A stretch of 64,000 bases of DNA. It comes from Clarkia xantiana subsp. parviflora (taxonomy: Eukaryota; Streptophyta; Magnoliopsida; Myrtales; Onagraceae). The notes under the pieces are model-generated. The model worked only from the letters and a program-made list of their open reading frames with translations, was not told where the DNA came from and did not search any database. Shown here in pieces: positions 34,859-46,325 of this stretch (position 1 is the stretch's first letter; every line of letters starts with the position of its first letter). A program made the position numbers and the translations under genes. The stretch spans positions 59,320,383 through 59,384,382 of the forward strand of contig JAPTYO010000007.1 in assembly GCA_036873135.1 (NCBI GenBank), read 5' to 3'.

Positions 34859-34898
34859 CTCCGCGATTCGAACAAAAAGCTACAGTACCACAGGAATC

Positions 34899-36539
34899 AT
34901 GGCGGGTGATCACAACCCTCCCGAAGAGGTGAAAAACCCAAGGAAAGGGCCCAGACATCCCAGAAACTCCCCGACGAACAAAAGAACAGGATGCCAAGCT
35001 CCAGCTGGGAGCCAGTCAAGACCCTCCCGCATCCCAAGAGCTACTTCCGTAGCCTCATCCATACCGATTGCCAATGTGCCGCAGAACGAGCAAAGAACGG
35101 GAACAAACCTGATGCCCACCATTACTCCAGCAATGATGGCTGCGCTGGAAGAGTTACTCGCACTCCGCGAGTCTCTAAAGAACCAAGGATATGCGGCTCA
35201 GCCACCTCCATCCAACCAAGGAGCCTTCCAGTACAAAGGTGTCAACTTGTTACCTCCTTTGCCTCCAGTCAACGAACAAGCTGAGATGATAGGGACAATG
35301 TCTCGAGTCATAAGTCATCAAGACACACTGCACCAGAGAAAAAAGGGGCAATGCATGAAAGATACCTTCCAGTACAAGCAGCCAAAGCGACCTTTTCAAG
35401 GAGGTTTCGAGAGGCCAAACGAAGTAAACATCGCCGACCACATTCCTTTGAATGCCCCACCATCTGTAATTTTGAGAGAAATGAAGGACTCAAATATATG
35501 GAAGGAGCCACACAACTTCGGGAAAGGCCAAATGGGAAAAGACAAAGACAAGTGGTGTGAAAACCACGAGGTCTTCGGCCACGAAACAGACCATTGCGTC
35601 AGCCTACGCAACCGCATTAACAACTTCATCCTCAAAGGCAATTTAAAGCAATTCATTGATCAAGGCGACAGCCCTTCAAAGAAGACTCAAGCTGAGTCAT
35701 CCAAAGTACACAAGGAAGATCCTTCCATAAGGACAAGCCAAGACGATGCTGACATCTGTCACAAGGACGGACCGAAAAAACCTGCTAGTAGCAACGACAT
35801 CCCAATCACAGGATTGACAACAAGAACCCTGAAGGCAATAATTGAAAAAGAGATACACATCTCCGGGAAAAATAGGCAACCAGGACAAAAGAAGCCATTC
35901 CAGTCAGATGCCAAAAGGCTCAAAGACACCAATCTCGCCATATATGTTCCTTTGAACACACCATTATCTGTCATCCTAAGAGAAATGAAGGAGACCAAGT
36001 CGTGGAAAAAACCCTTTAATTTCCGCAATGGACCATTGGGAAAAGATAAAAGCAAATGGTGCGAGAATCACGAAGTGTGTGGCCATGAGACAGATGGCTG
36101 TGTCAGCTTAAGGTCTCATGTAAACAACTTGATCTCAAAAGGAAAAATGAAGAAGTATATCGACCATGGCAATAGGCATCAAATGAGCCCTCGTGACAAG
36201 TCTTCAGAAAAAGGCAAAGGAAAAGAAATGGTGGACGATAATCCACCTGTCGCCAAACGCCAGAAAAGCAACGTCACTTATGAAACCAATGGGGATAAGT
36301 TGTACAATCTTTGGAGTATGACTGCAGAAGAAGCAAATCTCAAACTCCCAGAAAGTAAACTTCACCGTCCACTCGGGCCAACAACTGCCTTCCTTGACAA
36401 AGATGTTGAAGAACAACACAATCAAAGTAAAACTTGGGGGCATGACATCAACTTTTGTCCATCCCCAAAAGAGGAAATTGAAGAGCTCAACACGCTAGAT
36501 GCATTGAGAAACTATGTGGCACGTGGCAGAGTCAACTAG
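34899..36539 (+). CDS. Gag-like protein of T4 with duplicated zinc-knuckle modules, no capsid
   Basis: 546 residues. The ATG at 34899 is the first inside the internal region; the frame is also open upstream into the LTR, but those codons lie before the primer site. Residues 1-100 match the basic, Pro-rich Gag leader, ending in AALEELLALRESLKNQG, as in T2. The capsid core found in T1, T2 and T3 is missing. Instead two copies of one module follow: IPLNAPPSVILREMK near 180 with WCENHEVFGHETDHC near 218, and VPLNTPLSVILREMK near 348 with WCENHEVCGHETDGC near 386. A third, degenerate copy (GHDINFC) lies near the end. Zinc knuckles of this kind bind nucleic acid in Gag proteins. With no protease or pol, the protein may package RNA for a helper element; this is inference. 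No stop or frameshift is seen. Confidence 0.85.
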   Translation: MAGDHNPPEEVKNPRKGPRHPRNSPTNKRTGCQAPAGSQSRPSRIPRATSVASSIPIANVPQNEQRTGTNLMPTITPAMMAALEELLALRESLKNQGYAAQPPPSNQGAFQYKGVNLLPPLPPVNEQAEMIGTMSRVISHQDTLHQRKKGQCMKDTFQYKQPKRPFQGGFERPNEVNIADHIPLNAPPSVILREMKDSNIWKEPHNFGKGQMGKDKDKWCENHEVFGHETDHCVSLRNRINNFILKGNLKQFIDQGDSPSKKTQAESSKVHKEDPSIRTSQDDADICHKDGPKKPASSNDIPITGLTTRTLKAIIEKEIHISGKNRQPGQKKPFQSDAKRLKDTNLAIYVPLNTPLSVILREMKETKSWKKPFNFRNGPLGKDKSKWCENHEVCGHETDGCVSLRSHVNNLISKGKMKKYIDHGNRHQMSPRDKSSEKGKGKEMVDDNPPVAKRQKSNVTYETNGDKLYNLWSMTAEEANLKLPESKLHRPLGPTTAFLDKDVEEQHNQSKTWGHDINFCPSPKEEIEELNTLDALRNYVARGRVN

Positions 36540-37324
36540 CCAACAAATCACCTACGGGGACGTCAAACACATCACCAATCCCTTTATTTTCCTTATCTCC
36601 TTTTCGCATATCTATGTTAAATCTTTTAAAAGATTAAGTACAACTCATGCTTATTAGACTCAGTAGTTTTCAAAAAAGTGATCACTAGACGCTTTCTTGT
36701 AATCCGTCGTATGAACTCTAAATATCTAATAAAGGATAAATCTACTTTCGTAGGTACATTATTATGACGCATATTACCTTGGAATAACGCCAAGTAACAA
36801 CTACACACATATTCCTCGCGTCAACAACACAAAAGTCTCAAGCATTTTATACGCGCAAGACTAAAAATCATGTCGCAATAATAAAACAAGCCGGGGGCAG
36901 TACACAAGGACAGGTCATGCACTATTAGAAGTCAAAACAATATAAACAATCAGGAAACAGCGATACAAGCAACTTCGGGGGCACCAAGCTGACAAGTGCT
37001 CGGCAATTCTACCTAACATATGCTTACCATAATCTACACTCATCATGTCCGCCATCAGAGAAGTTTCCTACACAAACAAGGAATCCTCGTATCAAATTCC
37101 TTTACTTCATTTATTATATGCATGACTAAAAAGAAAATTTCATGACTTCATACTTTTGCAAACTTATAAAAATTGCGACTATCTAACAAAAGCAACTCTA
37201 CTCGTAGGTACATGTTACACTACGATTACTACTCAGGAATGATGACAAGTAGTAACCTATGCACAAAAATCTACTTCAAAAATACAAGCTAAGCATTGTG
37301 TGCAAGGAGGGAATTATGGTATAC

Positions 37325-37530
37325 AACACCAAGACCTATTATTAAAACGACGACTATTCAGGGCGTCAACTACAAGCAATGTCTCGGATTAACACCAAGA
37401 CCTATTATTAAAACGACGACTATTCAGGGCGTCAACTACAAGCAATGTCTCGGATTAACACCAAGACCTATTATTAAAACGACGACTATTCAGGGCGTCA
37501 ACTACAAGCAATACCTTGGAATAACGCCAA
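37325..37530. repeat. 66 bp tandem repeat, three copies, in T4
   Basis: Copies start at 37325, 37391 and 37457; the last is slightly diverged. The core contains CCAAGACCTATTATTAAAAC and GGGCGTCAACTACAAGCAAT. Confidence 0.92.
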
Positions 37531-37710
37531 GGCCTACCGTCAAAATATGCATGTCGAGGTATCCTCTTTTTTAAAAAAAGACAAGCCACATGTTTACTTC
37601 TTTTAATGACATGCTGTGACATCTCTGGTTAAGAGGCAAATCCTCATGTTCATAGCCATTCCCTGAATTCAGAGCAGGATGGGCATACAGGGCTGATCAC
37701 CCTTTAAGTG

Positions 37711-37990
37711 ACGGAAGTTCTCTGTTTAGACAACGACCTCACTCTATAACAAGTGCGTATATCCGGTTCAGGGTGCACTCTTTATGGCGAATGTCCTCTG
37801 TCTAGTCGGCATTCCCATATTACGAACGCCATCAGGGTTCGTTTAAAACGGCGGAAGTTCTCTGTTTAGATAACGACCCCGCTCTATAACAAGTGCGTAT
37901 ATCCGGTTCAGGGTGCACTCTATATGGCGAATGTCCTCTGTCTAGTCGGCATTCCCATATTACGAACGCCATCAGGGTTCGTTTTATAGG
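37711..37990. repeat. 140 bp tandem repeat, two copies, in T4
   Basis: CGGAAGTTCTCTGTTTAGA recurs at a 140 bp step (37712 and 37852); the copies differ by a few bases. Confidence 0.9.
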
Positions 37991-38290
37991 TTTTCAAACC
38001 GTGTTGCATGGTTCCTGGACGCAGAAAGCAGGCATCACAATTCATATTCTCAAAAAGTGTTACATGGTCCCTGGACGCAGGAATCATGTATCACAAATAT
38101 TTTTTCAAACTCTTTACCAAAAATTTTGCCAAAAATCTTATCAAACATTTTATGTATCAAACACCTTTCCAAAAATATTTCTGTCAACATGATTTTTTGG
38201 ATGTATCACATTCAACACCAAAATATTTTCTCAAATATTTTATCAACAAGCCTTTTAAGTTTTACAAAATGCTTCTTCAAAAACTTAAAT

Positions 38291-38785
38291 GTTTTTACGT
38301 ATGCTTCCCCAACGCGGGTTGATACACGCTGGCAGGTGCGCTCCCTGTTTAAAACTCATAAAATCTACAAGTCGAGTCTTGTACAACGTCGCCTTAGAGT
38401 GGAACTAAGAGACGGTATAAACTAGTATCTTGCTTAGCCAAGATAACTTCTCAAAAATAATGTTTTTACGTATGCTTCCCCAACGCGGGTTGATACACGC
38501 TGGCAGGTGCGCTCCCTGTTTAAAACTCATAAAATCTACAAGTCGAGTCTTGTACAACGTCGCCTTAGAGTGGAACTAAGAGACGGTATAAACTAGTATC
38601 TTGCTTAGCCAAGATAACTTCTCAAAAATAATGTTTTTATGTATGCTTCCCCAACGCGGGTTGATACACGCTGTCAGGTGCGTACCCTGTATAAAACTCG
38701 TAAAATTTACAAGTCGAGTCTTGTACAACGTCGCCTTAGAGTGGAACTAAGAGACGGTATAAACTAGTATCTTGCTTAGTCAAGC
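38291..38785. repeat. 171 bp tandem repeat, three copies, in T4
   Basis: ATGCTTCCCCAACGCGGG occurs at 38301, 38472 and 38643, an exact 171 bp step. The third copy has a few substitutions. Confidence 0.93.
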
Positions 38786-39687
38786 GGCAAGCTATTCAGG
38801 AACAAAGGGCAATATGCATAAGGCATCAGGCAGGCAATCAGGAGAACATCTCAACTTATCAATCAGGAAGTGGCTATCGGTCACGACCGCAGGAACTATG
38901 TCTGCGTTACGAGTCATCCGCATTCAATAAACATATTCAAAGCGGACAAGTCGGAAGCAACAACTAAGGAACAACTACAACAAGTCTTCAAGCATGGAAG
39001 CCGGGGGGCAAACAGACTCAGAAACGAGTTCAACATATCTAAAAGATGGCACAGATTAAAGAATGCCATCATCCCTAACAGGACTCGGCGGAACAAGCAG
39101 AAGTTGCCACCGTCTTCTCCAAACAAAATCTATAATGTGCAAGTCGCAACATCCTATGCTCTACCCATGCCATGCCTTGGAGTCTAGCCAAGAGGGGCAA
39201 TCACAGTACTCAACAATGTCCAGGTGACGAAATGTCATGCAAGCAAAAGCATGAACAAAGAATTATCAACAAACACTTACCTCAGTAGGAGTAACGCTCC
39301 TCCTTGGACCGGTCCCTCGACCGGGGGGCAGATGACGCCACTACACAACCCTCAATTCTATTTCTCTTATCACAAGAAAGAGTTAGCACGGTCATGCTCA
39401 GCATAAAGAACCATGAATCGCTCGAGGAACACGCCCCTGCGTCGGATCTTTCGAGAATTATGCTAAGGACAGAAACTGCAGCTGGCGATAACTGGGAAAA
39501 TCAACAAGATTTAATATCTTGGAAAGTGCTATCAACAATACAGTCAGTGCGCAAGCGCACACCAACACTTATTCAAGCACTCATGCGATAGACGCCCCAT
39601 GTGAAAACAACCACAAACGTACAAAACTTATTAAGTCTTCGTGTAGCAAGTAACAAGCATCGCACAAGGGGGGGCAACCCCTTCAAC

Positions 39688-40975
39688 ATATCAACATCAA
39701 CGCGCGTATCAAGATTAGCGCGCGTATCATTTTTCCATGTACGTACATACATGTCGACAAGGATGCATGTCGACAAGAAGAAAATGTTTTCTAAGTATTT
39801 CCATGTACGTACATACATGTCGACAAGGATGCATGTCGACAAGAAGAAAATATTTTCTAAGTGTTTCCATGTACGTACATACATGTCGACGAGGATGCAC
39901 GTCGACAAGGAGAAAATATTTTCTAAGTGTTTCCATGTACGTACATACATGTCGACGAGGATGCACGTCGACGAGGAGAAAGTATTTTCTAAGTGTTTCC
40001 ATGTACGTACATACATGTCGACGAGGATGCATGTCGACAAGGAGAAAATATTTTCTAAGTGTTTCCATGTACGTACATACATGTCGACAAGATTGCATGT
40101 CAACAAGGAGAAAATATTTTCTAAGTGTTTCCATGTACGTACATACATGTCGACGAAGATGCACGTCGACAAGGTTGCATGTCAACAAGGAGAAAATATT
40201 TTCTAAGTGTTTCCATATACGTATGTACATGTCGACAAGGATGCACGTCGACGAGGAGAAAATATTTTCTAAGTGTTTCCATGTACGTATGTACATGTCG
40301 ACAAGGATGCACGTCGACGAGGAGAAAATATTTTCTAAGTGTTTCCATGTACGTATACATATCAACATCAACGCGCGTATCAAGATTAGCGCGCGTATCA
40401 TTTTTCCATGTACGTACATACATGTCGACAAGGATGCATGTCGACAAGAAGAAAATGTTTTCTAAGTATTTCCATGTACGTACATACATGTCGACAAGGA
40501 TGCATGTCGACAAGAAGAAAATATTTTCTAAGTGTTTCCATGTACGTACATACATGTCGACGAGGATGCACGTCGACAATGAGAAAATATTTTCTAAGTG
40601 TTTCCATGTACGTACATACATGTCGACGAGGATGCACGTCGACGAGGAGAAAGTATTTTCTAAGTGTTTCCATGTACGTACATACATGTCGACGAGGATG
40701 CATGTCGACAAGGAGAAAATATTTTCTAAGTGTTTCCATGTACGTACATACATGTCGACAAGATTGCATGTCAACAAGGAGAAAATATTTTCTAAGTGTT
40801 TCCATGTACGTACATACATGTCAACGAGGATGCACGTCGACAAGGAGAAAATATTTTCTAAGTGTTTCCATGCACGTACATACATGTCGACGAGGATGCA
40901 TGTCAACAAAGGGAGAATATTTTCTAAGTATTTCTATGTACGCACGTACATGTCAACAAAGATGGATTGCATACA
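39688..40975. repeat. 66 bp minisatellite with a 671 bp higher-order copy, in T4
   Basis: About 18 units at a 66 bp step (CCATGTACGT at 39735, 39801, 39867 and on). Each unit holds a near palindrome (CATGTACGTACATACATG) and two GTCGAC sites. The block from CGCGCGTATC at 39701 is repeated from 40372, a 671 bp shift, so a whole run of units was duplicated. Because 66 is divisible by three, five of six frames stay open; I do not treat these as genes. Confidence 0.95.
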
Positions 40976-41107
40976 ACGAGTAGCTATGTCCCCTAAGCAC
41001 ACCTACGACGCTCATCGACAAGGCTCATACGACGACATCTATGGTAACAAACATTAGATATCGTTTAAATATTTTCTAAGTGATTTAGCATATTTGCAGG
41101 CGATAAC

Positions 41108-41182
41108 CAACAGTTTATTCCTGACGCTCAACATCAACGCGCGTATCAACATCAACGCGCGTATCAACATCAACGCACGTAG
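41108..41182. repeat. 21 bp repeat in T4
   Basis: AACATCAACGCGCGTATC units repeat three times, echoing the junction sequence at 39690-39725 and 40362-40400. Confidence 0.85.
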
Positions 41183-41641
41183 CCAAGTTCCACGCGCATA
41201 GTAAAATGGGTACGTACCAAAAAAGGGATTAACGTCTTAAGGAGCTATCATGCAAACGGCGGGATTAACGCGACAAACGCCAAGGATCACACGTGGCAAC
41301 GCTTAAGGGAAATTTTTCTCTAAGGCGTCAAGACAACAAGTGACTATGCCTAAAGTTATTGAACAATCCCCGTCAACCAAAAAACCCGCCAAGAAGAAAA
41401 ATTATGCATACCGACCAAAAACTCTTACACAAAGACACGGGGGCACTATGTCCGAACGGGGAATTCTACCTCAACTACCTACGGGAGTGAAGATCGTCTA
41501 AGTTATGAACTAACGACGATAGTAACGGCAATCAATCAGCAATTATTCAACATACAAGCATCAACAAGCAGTTCCATACACCGACAACGAAAAATAGCTC
41601 AAACGAACAACAATCCGGCAACATCCAAAGTCAAGTCGAAG

Positions 41642-42041
41642 CTATCTTTTAAAATTGGGTTTCCAAACTACCTCAAAACGTGACGAAAGATATTCCAATG
41701 GACTCCCCTCGTCGAGACGATTCCGGGAAGGTGTGGACCGAAACGAGGCGAGCCCGGGAAGGCGGCGCGTGGGCCACACGCTCCGGCGAAGCCACTCCAC
41801 TCGCGGCGGAGCGTGAGGGCGCGTGGGAGGTCTTCTGGCGGCTCCGAAGGCGGCGCTGGAATCCTTGCGACGAGCCGAGTCGAATGGTGGTGTCAATTTC
41901 CAAAAACAAGCAAAAAATCAGACTCGAAACTGTCAAAACGTATCTAAGCTCCACGACGGCAAAGAAACTTTGAACACAAAGATAATTCCGGGAAAGGGTG
42001 AGTGAATTACCTGCAAATGGATTGAAATGGTGAACTCCCAA
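41642..42041 (-). other. GC-rich block of T4, possible relic of an antisense leader
   Basis: A sharply GC-rich stretch about 700-900 bp before the 3' LTR, in the place where T2 and T3 carry the GC-rich leader of their antisense gene. An open frame of 122 residues exists on the minus strand but resembles nothing I know. No antisense gene body follows. Confidence 0.4.
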
Positions 42042-42603
42042 GGTGTTGGAAGGATAAGTGAGAATATGTGTATTTACTAATCCCTAAGAAGATGCTTTGT
42101 GGATAAGGATCAAAGGATTAGTTCACCTACACACAAGACTACACCCCTACGGTATACTCTATCCTCTCCTCTTAAGATATCTACTCTCGTACGTATCTTG
42201 ACATCATTCGCACGTCACGGTCGCATGATTCATGATTTGGAAATCACTTAGTCATTTTAGACACATATGATTTCTATTTTCTTGCATTACGTATTTACGA
42301 TCTTGCCACGTCCATTATTCGTGCATACATGTTGATAGACGCATTTTCGCATAAGTGCATCACTGTTTGCTCGCGTCCCCGACGGTGATCATGTTCGCAC
42401 ATATACATTTCCTATTGCACTAACCATGATAACAGGAAATAAAAACATTCGGACGGAAAGCCAAACGACGGACGAAATCAAGATTCCTACGTCCGACCGA
42501 CGATCAAAATTGAAAGGTTAGCGTCAGACTCAAATTGGACAAATATCCTAGCTTAAAATAGAGTCAAGAAAGGTTCTAAACCGTTACTTGACTCGGGGGC
42601 AAG

Positions 42604-43504
42604 TGATGGATAAATGTCCAATTCGGGTTCGTATTTATGCTTCGGGCCTTGCAAACACGTCAAAAATTACATCTCGTCTCGAAAAACGTCTCCCAAGGGG
42701 TCAAAACGGTCCGGAAACGCATTTACGCGTGACCGGACCGGACATCAGGATTGCATTTGCAATCCGGACCTCCGGGTTGCAGCAACCCGGACGTCCGGGT
42801 TGCAGCAACCCGGACCGGATTGCTTGCAATCCGAAGATCCGGATTGTGCAATCCGGACCTCCGGATTACGCAATCCGGACCTCGCCGAATTGCCCAATTT
42901 CGACGAGGTCCGGGTTCCGCCACGGGTATTGCGCGATTGCCGTATCCGCGATTACCGTGTCCGCGATCTCCGTTACGTGTAGAGAAGTCAAGTTCATACA
43001 TTACCAATATGGACAACGGTTCCCGCTTGTTTTCTTGGACCGTCGTCAAACCGCTATAAAACCGGGTCCGGTCTCAAGGAAGACTATAAATAGGAGACCT
43101 TGGCCACCCATTTTCACACACACTCTCATTTGCCCAACTTTGGTATTTTGAGCTCTGACTTCTCTCTAGAATTCTCTCTCTCTAGAAATTACCCTTTTGC
43201 CACTATAGTAACTTAGGCATCGGAGAGGGCTCCGCTAGCACCACCCCCCCCTCTCCGTGCTAGCATTGGTCCTTTGCGCAGGATCCGACGCTCGAGACAC
43301 ACAACCTCACCGAGTCACAACCTTGCCGGGTCACAACCTTGCCGGGTCACGACCTCGCCGAGTCACAACCTTGCCGGGCCACAACCTTGCCGGGTCACAA
43401 CTTTGCCGGGTCACAACCTTGCCGGGTCACAACCTCCGTCGGAAGGGTCACACCCGCACAACCACAGACGCGTCCTCGTGACCTCGTTCGTCCCGGACGC
43501 AACA
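42604..43504 (+). repeat. 3' LTR of T4
   Basis: 901 bp, preceded by the polypurine tract ACTCGGGGGCAAG (42591-42603). Identical to the 5' LTR apart from a base at about 42747 and extra palindromic units at about 42785-42870. Confidence 0.95.
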
Positions 43505-45362
43505 AGGACCCTTTCCACAAATTGCACTTCTTGCATAATGGGGATTCCTAACGCAAATTTACTCAATGCGTCTGCCTCTTGATTTTCTTCCCGCGGTATC
43601 GCCTCTATGTCGAAGCTCTCGAACTTTTCAACCAACGTTTTGACTTCGTGTAAGTATTTTTGCATCCTTTCTGACCTCGCAACATAGTCCCCCTTTACTT
43701 GGTTGACAACCAATTGGGTATCACACTTTACACGAATGTGTTCCACTCCGACCCCTTTTGCAATGCGTAGCCCTGTAATCAATGCTTCGTACTCCGCCTC
43801 ATTGTTGGTAGCTCTAAAAGTTAAAGCTAGAGCGTAGCGTAATGGAGTACCCTCATTGGGAGGGATTAGTAAGAGGCCTGCCCCCGAGCCTTCTGAGTTG
43901 GATGATCCGTCCGTGTACATTTGCCATATTAAGCTGGTGTCGTTGACGGATTGGTCGGTCCCTTTCCCCCCTTCTACAGGAGGTATTTCCTCCAACGTAG
44001 GACCTGTGGACTCAACGATGAAGTCTGCTAAAGCTTGTCCCTTAATTGCGGTTCGAGGTGCGAAATGAATTCGAAACGCCGTAAACTCTGCCGCCCATTT
44101 GATCATTCTTCCCGAAGCATCGGGTTTTTGCAAGAAGTGTTTGAGTGGTTGGTTAGTCAATACGGTTACTTCATGTGCATGAAAGTAAGGTCGCAACTTT
44201 CTTGCTGCTATTACCAACGCATAAAGATACTTTTCAATGGTGGAGTAGTTTATTTCACTCTTTGACAAAGTCTTACTTACAAAATAAACGGGTAGTTGGG
44301 CGCCTGCCTCTTCCTTTATCAACACAGAACTAACTGCCACATCACTTATTGAAAGATATAAATACAAGACTTCTCCCGGGATAGGCTTTGCCAAGGGTGG
44401 TAGAGTGACTAGATGTCTTTTCAACTGCTGGAACGCCTCTTCACATTTGTCCGTCCACTCAAACTTCTTGTTAGCTCGTAAGACTTCAAAGAATGGTAAG
44501 GACTTCTCTCCGGCCTTCGACAGGAATCTATTCAACGAAGCTAGTCTACCGTTAAGACGTTGGACTTCTCTATGGCACGTTGGCGAGTGCATTTCCTCTA
44601 TGGCTTGTAACTTCTCCGGGTTTACCTCAATTCCACGTTGACTCACCATAAAACCAAGGAACTTCCCCGATTGCACCCCGAATGCACACTTCGTGGGATT
44701 CAATCGTACTTGGTGTAGACGCATCCTTTCAAATGTCGTAGCCAAGTCCCCAGTGTGATCCGCACTTCTTTTTGACTTCACCAACATATCATCGACATAA
44801 GCTTCCATGGTCTTCCCGATGAGATCACCGAAAAGTTTGTTAACCATCCTCTGATAGGTTGCTCCCGCGTTAAGAAGTCCGAACGGCATCACTTCATAGT
44901 GATAAATATCACTATCTGCATAGAAAGCTGTATGGGGGGCGTCTTCAGGTGCCATCTTGATTTGGTTGTACCCCGAATAAGCATCCATGAAACTCATTAG
45001 CTCATGTCCTGAGGTAGCATCCACGAGTTGGCAATCCTTGGTAATGGATAGGCATCCTTTGGACATGCCTTATTCAAATCACGAAAATCCACACACATTC
45101 GCCATTTCCCATTTGACTTCTGCACCAGTACTGGGTTGGCTACCCATGACTGGAATCGTAATTCCTTGACGAAACCCGCCTCAACCAACTTTCCAACTTC
45201 TTGACGAATGGCTTCCTTCTTCTCTTCTCCCATAGGCCTTCTCTTCTGAACGATTGGCCTGATTGCTGGGTCGAGCCTCAATTCATGAGAAATGATGTCG
45301 GTGCTGATACCCGGCATATCACTCGGAGACCAGGCGAAGAGCTCTTTAAATTTCCTTAAGAG
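43505..45362 (-). pseudogene. pol: Reverse transcriptase and RNase H domains of T3, frameshifted
   Basis: Copies element RNA into DNA and removes the RNA. The segment follows protease in the same frame after a TAG at 45363-45365. It has MCVDFRDLNKACPKDAYPLP (near 45100), then a one-base loss at about 45030-45034, then FMDAYSGYNQI, MPFGLLNAGATYQ and the catalytic YVDDML (about 44785-44800). The Gypsy RNase H follows (YFVSKTLSKSEINYSTIEK). A second, archaeal-type RNase H (MYTDGSSN, NNEAEYEALITGL, EADALSK), which is characteristic of the Tat clade, ends near 43510. T4 then splits the frame; integrase continues at 34010. Two lesions besides T4 mean no full Pol can be made now. Confidence 0.93.
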
Positions 45363-46325
45363 CTAGACCAGAGCCTCCTCTTGATCCTTGGGTAATAAAG
45401 CTCCGATACGAACGACCTTCTCAGGCCCGTCCACCTCAACCTCCTTCAATTCCTCTATTGGAGATGGACGACCTTTCTCCTCCCTTGGATCGATTTCCGT
45501 CACTATGTTGAGAGCTTCACCCATAGGTTTTTGATATCGCCTTCTCAGAGCGTTGACGTAACAGTGTCGGGATGCCGTCTGATCCCCCTTCACTACTCCC
45601 TCTCCAAATTTTGTCGGGAATTTCATCACTTGATGTGCTGTTGAAGGAACAATCAGGTAGGGGTTAATTGTCGTTCGCCCTAAGATCCCATTATACGCAC
45701 TGGGAGCATCCACAATTAAAAAAGAAACATGTATCTCTAGCTTCCTCCGTCCTGAACCGATAACTACTGGCAAAAGGATAGACCCTAATGGATAAGAGGT
45801 CGACCCCGCAAATCCCACAAGTGGAAAATCAAGTGGCTTAAGATCCGACTTCTTTTTTCCCAATGCCGTAAATGCTTCCAAAAACAGAATGTCGGAAGAA
45901 CTTCCTCCATCCACCAATATCCTCTTCACGTCACATTCCGCAATGTTCATAGTGATAACTAGCGCATCGTCATGTGGGAAAACTATTCCCCTCAAATCTC
46001 CTTCTGAAAAAGAGGTAACTGCTTCATTGGATGAGTGTGGTCGCTTCCTGGTCAGCGCAATATCTCCTGCTTGTGAGGCATACACCTCTCTAGCATTGCT
46101 AACCGTTCCTCCTGATGCGAAACCTCCATGAATCATGTTGATAATCTTTTTCTTTGGAGGATTGTCTTCGACCACCTTCTTTCCCTTGTCCTGAGTCGAC
46201 GGAGGCGGAGGAGGAGCAGGACTGCGTGGCCTTTTATTTGGTTTTTCCACGAACTCCTTCAAATGACCTTGTTGGATCAGTCTCTCTATGTCCTTTCCCA
46301 GTATAATGCAATGGTCCGTTGATGT
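45363..46325 (-). CDS. pro: Protease region of T3
   Basis: Aspartic protease that would cut the polyprotein. The frame opens inside the zinc knuckle of Gag (after the frameshift near 46315-46325), so it is the continuation of gag. The active-site region is ILVDGGSSSDILF (about 45890), with the later NGILGRTTINPYLIVPST typical of Tat proteases (about 45660). The first part, up to about residue 90, is a low-complexity linker with KKIINMIHGGFASGGT. It ends at TAG (45365-45363) directly before RT in the same frame, which could be a regulated gag-pro/pol boundary or simple decay. Confidence 0.88.
   Translation of the reverse strand, partial: TSTDHCIILGKDIERLIQQGHLKEFVEKPNKRPRSPAPPPPPSTQDKGKKVVEDNPPKKKIINMIHGGFASGGTVSNAREVYASQAGDIALTRKRPHSSNEAVTSFSEGDLRGIVFPHDDALVITMNIAECDVKRILVDGGSSSDILFLEAFTALGKKKSDLKPLDFPLVGFAGSTSYPLGSILLPVVIGSGRRKLEIHVSFLIVDAPSAYNGILGRTTINPYLIVPSTAHQVMKFPTKFGEGVVKGDQTASRHCYVNALRRRYQKPMGEALNIVTEIDPREEKGRPSPIEELKEVEVDGPEKVVRIGALLPKDQEEALV

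Larger units (their letters stand above)
36540..42603. other. Long non-coding 3' region of T4
   Basis: About 6 kb between the only gene and the 3' LTR. It is filled with separate tandem arrays (listed individually), spacer DNA and a GC-rich block at 41690-41890. The many long open frames at 39600-41050 come from a repeat unit divisible by three. Confidence 0.85.
34011..43504 (+). mobile_element. T4: innermost non-autonomous Tat-type element
   Basis: LTRs at 34011-34848 and 42604-43504, with target duplication AGGAC at 34006-34010 and 43505-43509. 9494 bp long. Apart from one Gag-like frame (34899-36539) the interior is non-coding, with several unrelated tandem arrays. The LTRs are practically identical except for a palindromic block that is about 63 bp longer on the right, so this is the most recent insertion of the nest. 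It must have used enzymes from another element. Confidence 0.96.

Noticed and set aside
39601..41057. Long repetitive open frames on both strands
   Set aside because: They are all products of the 66 bp minisatellite, whose length is divisible by three. The same region is open in most frames at once, so a protein is not supported.
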